Assembly: GCA_032622095.1 (NCBI GenBank)
Contig: CP136069.1
Location: 160,693,043-160,757,042, forward strand
DNA: 64,000 nt
Direction of reading: 5' to 3'
DNA from: Siphonodentalium dalli
Taxonomy: Eukaryota; Mollusca; Scaphopoda; Gadilida; Siphonodentaliidae
Shown: in pieces, positions 58,911 through 64,000 of the stretch
Layout of the letters: every line of letters starts with the position of its first letter
Numbering within the stretch: the stretch's first letter is position 1
Position numbers and translations under genes: made by a program
Notes under the pieces: generated by a model
What the model was told of the DNA's origin: nothing
Database searches by the model: none
Seen by the model: only the letters and a program-made list of their open reading frames with translations

Positions 58911-60200
58911 TTATGACACACAATTACAGCACAGAACGGGTAACAGAAATGGCCACCAATGTATATTGAATAGCGCGATGAGATTATGGTCCTTTTGGAT
59001 GTCTATGACTTTTGAATTCATATCATTATAAAGGTTGCCTCTAAATCTTTTGAATTTTTTTCCTTCAGAATTTATCCTGGAATCTAGTGGCGCGATGTTG
59101 AGCCTGGAGTAGCTCGGTGTTCTTACTTGATTTATCCGTCGACCTGATGGGATGGAGTTCGGCGATGATATTAATTCAGTAAACACATCAACCACACCGG
59201 CTGCAATCAGCACGCCCGCCAAAGTTGTGCCCGAATAAATCAACCTCTCGAAGCTGTGTCCCAAAGCCCATTGCAATCTTTTTCCCGTCCAAACAAATTT
59301 TATACGCGCGAGACGTCGTTTGTAGCTGCACTTTTGAAATGTTCTATATTTTGACCAATGATTCCGGGTTTGTTGCATTCACTCTCTGAAGAATTTAATT
59401 CTGTCCTAAGAGTTTTTAAACTGGGGCACACAAAATTAATTCGGTCATCTTTTGTATCAGCACTTTCCCAATCCTGGAACCCTGCACATTTCGGCCCGCC
59501 CATAAACCGAATGAATTCGGATTGAAATTGTCTGTTGCCAGAACGGCATGCTTGTTGCACCCTCTGATTCAAGAAATCGTACATCTAGAAATAGCTGAAA
59601 AGAGACATTTTTATCGGGAATGTCCCCGAGGCTAATTGTCGAAGAAAAGACATCCAGTCTTGAAACCTATCTGCGTCGTTTAAATGGTATATTATTTCTG
59701 GTAAGAGGCCAGTTATCTCGTCCAATGTCGCAGATATCTCTTTAACTGAATCGCAGCAATCTATATCCATATTGGAGTCGATCGTGTCGTTAAATAATGA
59801 CCTCCCGGAATGAACATCATTCATTGGCGTGTTCTTTTTTGAAACGTTGGCACATGGACCTAGTAATAGATTAAATTCTGTCGCAGACAACTTCAAGCGA
59901 CATTGTTTCTTCGTTCAGCACGAATTCTGCATCGCCCTGTCTCAGTTTCTTCCGTTGCACCCAAAACATTAACGATTATGTATCTATGGTTTCTACCCAA
60001 CGACTCAACGTCATCTACTCCCACTAGAATAACAGGTTCATCATCAGGATGTGAATCTACAAAATCTCTCAACGGCAAACTTCTTCATGCAATAATAGCA
60101 TCTGATTCTCTGAATAAATAGAGAGATATAAGTGTGTCACTATAAACGATATCTGCAAATGATAATCTTACGATTGAAATTTAACTGTATAAATGTTTGA
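58911..60200 (-). pseudogene. Decayed intronless ORF chain, family unknown
   Basis: On minus, abutting or overlapping frames run for about 1.3 kb without introns. The first open stretch (about 60170-60090) ends in a TGA. The same frame continues as RSLPLRDFVDSHPDDEP to 59893. The frame then shifts by one base into 59896-59585 (ATEFNLLLGPCANVSKK), which is separated by one TAG from 59584-59300 (MYDFLNQRVQQACRSGN) in the same frame. Another frame, 59378-58911, carries a hydrophobic stretch (GTTLAGVLIAAGVVDVF) and a hydrophobic Cys-rich end. The pattern suggests one or two former genes broken by point changes. The compact, intronless form could mean a viral or mobile origin or a processed host gene. 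I do not recognise the family. Confidence 0.45.
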
Positions 60201-60800
60201 CGAAAATAGTCAAGAAACATATATAAGCTTCGACGGAGTCCAAAATAAGTTTTGAAGCTATACATGTCCATTAATATTGCATTACTCTGTCTCAAAATCA
60301 GAGTAATTTCGTGTTAATTGAACTGGCAATCGAACCGGAACCTATCAATTTTGTATGAGAAAGAGTCGGAACCAAAACTTATAGAGTCGGAACCCACGTG
60401 TTACTTTACAATTACGCGTTTTACTGATTGATTTTTACTTTTTCAAATAGTTTGATGTGTCAAGAATTTAACTTATATGATCAAATATTATATAAATCGT
60501 ATTGGAACAGACGAAATCCTCTCTTGTTTCATACTATTTCGAAGGTTAAGATGAAGTTTTGCAAAATTATCAAAACAATACGACTGATCATCACGTAAAA
60601 TTAACATTAATATGTGATATGGAGAGTGTTTCCATCCTGGAACATTGAAATGAATGTTTCCTAGATCTAGATCCATTGAAGTATGTGTGGATAACTATTT
60701 TAAAACTATATACTTACAATTTTCCTGAATGTTGTCCTTATTTTTCACATTTTTGTCATTCAAAATGGTTGAAAAATCAGTAAATGTAGCAATAGGGTCG
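60201..60800. other. No gene recognised
   Basis: AT-rich DNA. Short repeats of gagtcggaac occur near 60365-60390. Confidence 0.4.
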
Positions 60801-60849
60801 GAACGGAAATAGCGATAGAATCGATTCTGGTGAAACAGTTTCCCCCAGT

Positions 60850-61450
60850 GAAATTTAGGGAACACATAAACGTAAACATTGGCAATGCAGAAATTAACAC
60901 CCCGAATGACATCGAAATGGCAGCCAAATCAATATCCGACACAATTAAGGACGCCATCGACACAGCATGCCCAAAAAAAGAAAATAAAGCAAAATACATG
61001 GAGAGTATCACGGGAAACACTATAACAAATTATAATTATGCAAAAACACCATAAAGACATTGAATACAAAAATATGTATAACCATTTAACAAGACAAGTA
61101 AACAAAGCAGTTAAACTGGAAAAACGGGAGTCATGGGAAAGTAACCACCCAACTTGGGGGAAAGCAATAAATAGGAAATTTGTGAGTTTTATCAGGCCAA
61201 GCTACCTCAAACAATTGCGACAAACCATTCAATAACGAAAACAATGAATCATTCGCAAACAATGCAGACAAAGTAAAACACCGATTAGCAACAACCATTA
61301 CACCACAAGAAATACAGGATGTCTTAAGCATGCAATACCAAACAAAGCCCCGGGCGATGACGAATTACCATTTGGAATAATCGAACAAGGACCAAGATCA
61401 ATGCTAAGTGCACCCCATACAATGTAGGCACACACAAACTCACAAACTCT
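60850..61450 (+). pseudogene. LINE fragment: endonuclease-RT linker and RT start
   Basis: Frames encode INTPNDIEMAAKSISDTIKD, then HKDIEYKNMYNHLTRQVNKA with KLEKRESWES, and near 61330 NKAPGDDELPFGIIEQ. The last is the NKAPGxDxI motif at the N-terminus of LINE reverse transcriptases (Jockey-type). Frame changes between these pieces and an abrupt end before the RT core show it is dead. It abuts an inverted copy of the end of the 165 bp repeat at 60815-60850. Confidence 0.75.
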
Positions 61451-61459
61451 ACACACACT

Positions 61460-62205
61460 CTTCAGCGACATTACAGCATAACTAAAGTGGGTTGTACGAG
61501 AGGGCTGACAGCCCTTTCAAATGTTCCTGGGTATCATCCCAAACTCCAAACTTGTTGAGTGTTGAGGCTGCATTCACACGAAGAAGGGATAGTGGGTGTT
61601 CAGGCATCATTCACGGAGCTGGTTTGTCGGATCGATTCCACATACGCAGTTTAGAGTGGACTACGCATTTGGGGGAAAGACGACATTGTTTCGAGAAGAA
61701 TTATGGATGTCAAAGATCAATATACAATATAGCTTTGTTGATACCCCATTTATATTACAAACAAATCGATTTACATGCTATAGATGTACACCACGATTAA
61801 ATATTCTACTCATTTGAAACGCATTCATTCGGCATGGTAAAACAACACATCTTGGAAGCAAACAGTTATGTAATTAATACATGAATGCATCAGGTCACCC
61901 ATGAACTATTTGTCATATAATCATTGAGCTATATTATATATTTCTACATTTATTTTCAAGCTATATTGTACAAAGAAATGTTTGACACATGCATGTATAT
62001 AAATATTGCCACAGGGGTGATTAAAACATAGATAGGACGAAACAAAAGTTGAAGGGAGCATGTGATTGTTAAGTGAGGAATACTAGGATCATAGGTAAAT
62101 GTAATTTACGCACGCTTGTTTTTTTGCATTGGATTATCAGATAATTTTTTATCTTTCGAATGATGACATGAATGAGGAAAGTTGAAATGTCTAAGTGTAA
62201 ATGTC
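61460..62205. other. No gene recognised
   Basis: Two overlapping + frames at 61492-61817 have some protein-like character but no recognised motif. Confidence 0.35.
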
Positions 62206-62209
62206 TAAA

Positions 62210-63250
62210 TGTAAAGTGTAAAATCCAAAATGGCTGCCGGTGGCCATGTTTTTAACGAAATTCGGAAAAACTAGATTACTCCCATCCTGTGGTCATCCCG
62301 AAGATCATTGTAGATTTTAGTGACGATCGGACAAGGGATGTTGTCTGTAGTGTGAACCAAAGGATTGAGTCATACAAAGAGTAAAATTCAGATGATCGCT
62401 GATGGTGATGTTTTCACAAGGACATTTTGAAAAAATATATGGCTCCCATCTAGTGGTCACCCATAAATCCACATGAAGTTTGGGGACGATTGTATCATCA
62501 CAGAGATGTGGTTAGTGGTCTGGATGATGTGCCAAATGATATAGTAATGCGAAGAGTAAAATACCAGATTCTTGACTTTTACCTTCTGCGTGACTAAAAC
62601 CTTTGGCACACCATATAGACTATGTTTTTCATAAAAAAATGTGCAATTGCGATTGCTCCCATTTAGAGGTGATCCTAAACATGCCTGTAAAATTCAAAAC
62701 ATTCTGCAATAAATGCGGTCTGCAGGGTGTGCCAATGTATTAATATTTGAAATGTAGCAGGGTGTGCTGCTGGTGGCCATGTTTTTTCACATATTTCGGA
62801 AACATGGATGCATATGCAGTTTGGTGACGATTGGATGAGAAATGTGACCTTTCAGGTATGCTAATTATAAAGGATTTAGTCATATACAAAGAGTAAAATC
62901 CAAGATGGCCGTTGGAAGGCATGTTTAAAAAAAATGGTAAGCACCCATCTAGAGGTCCCCCCGATGATCGATATGATGTGATCGGGTCAGGTGTGCGAAA
63001 GGATTTAGTGATGCAAAGAGTAAAATCCCAGATGGCTGTCAGCGACCAATATTTTCACCGAAAATCAATCAAATTCGATAACTCCAATCTAGAGGTGATC
63101 CCAAACACGCCTGCAAAGTTTCAAAACAATTGTCCATTAAATGTGGTATGTCGGGTGTGCCAAAGAATTTAGTGATGCAAAGAGTAAAATACAAGATGGC
63201 TACTGGCGGCCATGTTTTTCATTTCCATTCATATTTGACAGCTCCCATCT
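62210..63250. repeat. Diverged block of the aagatggc satellite
   Basis: Six or so decayed units related to 30895-32095, with aa(g/a)atggctgc(c/t)gg(t/c)ggccatg, gctcccat, gaagtttgg.gacgat and gatttagt.atgcaaagagt. They are much more diverged than the first block. Confidence 0.8.
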
Positions 63251-63289
63251 GGAGGTGATCCTAGACTCATATATACAAAATATCGTTGA

Positions 63290-63560
63290 AATCGTTTGGA
63301 TGGGTTAGCGAACGATCAAAACCGCTAAAAATAGACGACAAATTAAGGCCCATAACTCTCGTATAAAAGATTGGACAAACCCCGTTTCGAACTTGAGCTA
63401 GATATTGTTTCGACAGACCCATATGACAAATATCAATTAAATCGGTTTACGTTTGTTTTAATTATCGCACTAACGGTCGCGAACGATCTAAACAGACAAA
63501 TTAAGGCCCATAACTCTCGTATAAAAGATTGGACAATCATAGGGTTTCGAAGTTGAGCTC
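63290..63560. repeat. Direct repeat around taaggcccataactctcgta
   Basis: taaggcccataactctcgta plus taaaagattggacaa occurs at about 63345 and 63505, each preceded by gcgaacgatc.aaac. Confidence 0.8.
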
Positions 63561-63970
63561 AAAATAGCAAAACAAATCCTAGTGAGATAGCTAATCAACC
63601 CCAGCAACAGTTGCATTCGGATGTGCAGATGGCAGCACATATAACTCTACTTCAACAGTCATGTGACCAAATGAATGCAGACACATGTACAGACCGATAC
63701 CGCGACATCAGACCTAATCATCGACACTGACTTCCCCGTTAAGGAAAACGTCAACCCCGACTGCTACTACTGGACCAAGCAATAACTGTGGTCACCTCTG
63801 CGACTGAAATCATATCGGATAAGGACAATTCTGATAATGTTGCTATGTATTCCCATGAGAACGATTATGTCAATCCACAGCAAAGCATGAGCAGTCTCGA
63901 AGATATATCTTCTGACGACGACTTAGACGTTTCATCGCCTCACACATCCATGTATACATGTCATACGTAG
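63555..63970 (+). pseudogene. Acidic, frame-shifting coding-like region, unknown family
   Basis: Three successive frames look protein-like: about 63557-63730 (PSEIANQPQQQLHSDVQMAA), about 63700-63785 (IIDTDFPVKENVNPDCYYW) and 63788-63970 (MYSHENDYVNP, then SSLEDISSDDDLDVSSP) with a natural stop. The acidic, Tyr-containing end resembles a receptor cytoplasmic tail, but this is only composition. Stops between the pieces suggest a decayed gene, or exons whose splice sites I cannot place. It is near the window edge. Confidence 0.3.
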
Positions 63971-64000
63971 TTCTGTGAGCGTTAGCACAAACCAAAGCGA

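Overview
This window is eukaryotic, most likely from a marine lophotrochozoan invertebrate (mollusc-like; a guess). The evidence is AT-rich DNA, long gene-poor stretches, splice-bounded exons, a secreted C-type lectin with an apple/PAN-like N-terminus, many decayed LINE tails (one with a 2A-type motif) and diverged tandem-repeat families. I see no bacterial operons, rRNA or tRNA that I could support.

The main object is a 6.8 kb palindromic mobile element at 9266-16085. Two nearly identical ~3.2 kb inverted arms flank a ~425 bp loop, and the whole is bracketed by a 6 bp direct repeat (ttgatt), as expected for a Polinton/Maverick-type or adintovirus-like integration. Each arm carries a small lysine-rich ORF, a 26-codon arginine-ended ORF overlapping it by 4 nt, and a zinc-finger/packaging-ATPase fusion. 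The ATPase is intact in the right arm and frameshifted in the left. No polymerase, integrase or capsid gene is present. Next to it, at 16164-16564, is a piggyBac-like MITE that shares a 39 bp TATA-containing module with the arms. About 4 kb further on (19977-20601) lies a decayed adenain-type protease relic.

Host genes. A C-type lectin gene on + can be assembled from three phase-1 exons (33190-33436, 50930-51061, 52717-52937; 199 codons). Two paralogous signal-peptide exons on - (18408 and 47870) share conserved upstream DNA. Other exon-like pieces, not assignable to a family, lie at 18936-19166, 19314-19589(-), 37972-38196(-), 49422-49703(-), 53275-53485(-) and 63555-63970. A decayed, intronless, unrecognised ORF chain lies at 58911-60200(-).

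The remainder is mobile or repetitive. LINE fragments lie at 4900-6222(-), 7640-8740(-), 16700-17040(+), 21819-22800(+), 29692-30010(-), 46005-46440(-), 46500-47115(-) and 60850-61450(+). TIR elements lie at 26051-27568 (TTA target duplication, Harbinger-like, with a nested element) and 39723-42742 (attaa duplication, cactg termini). Satellites and minisatellites occur throughout.
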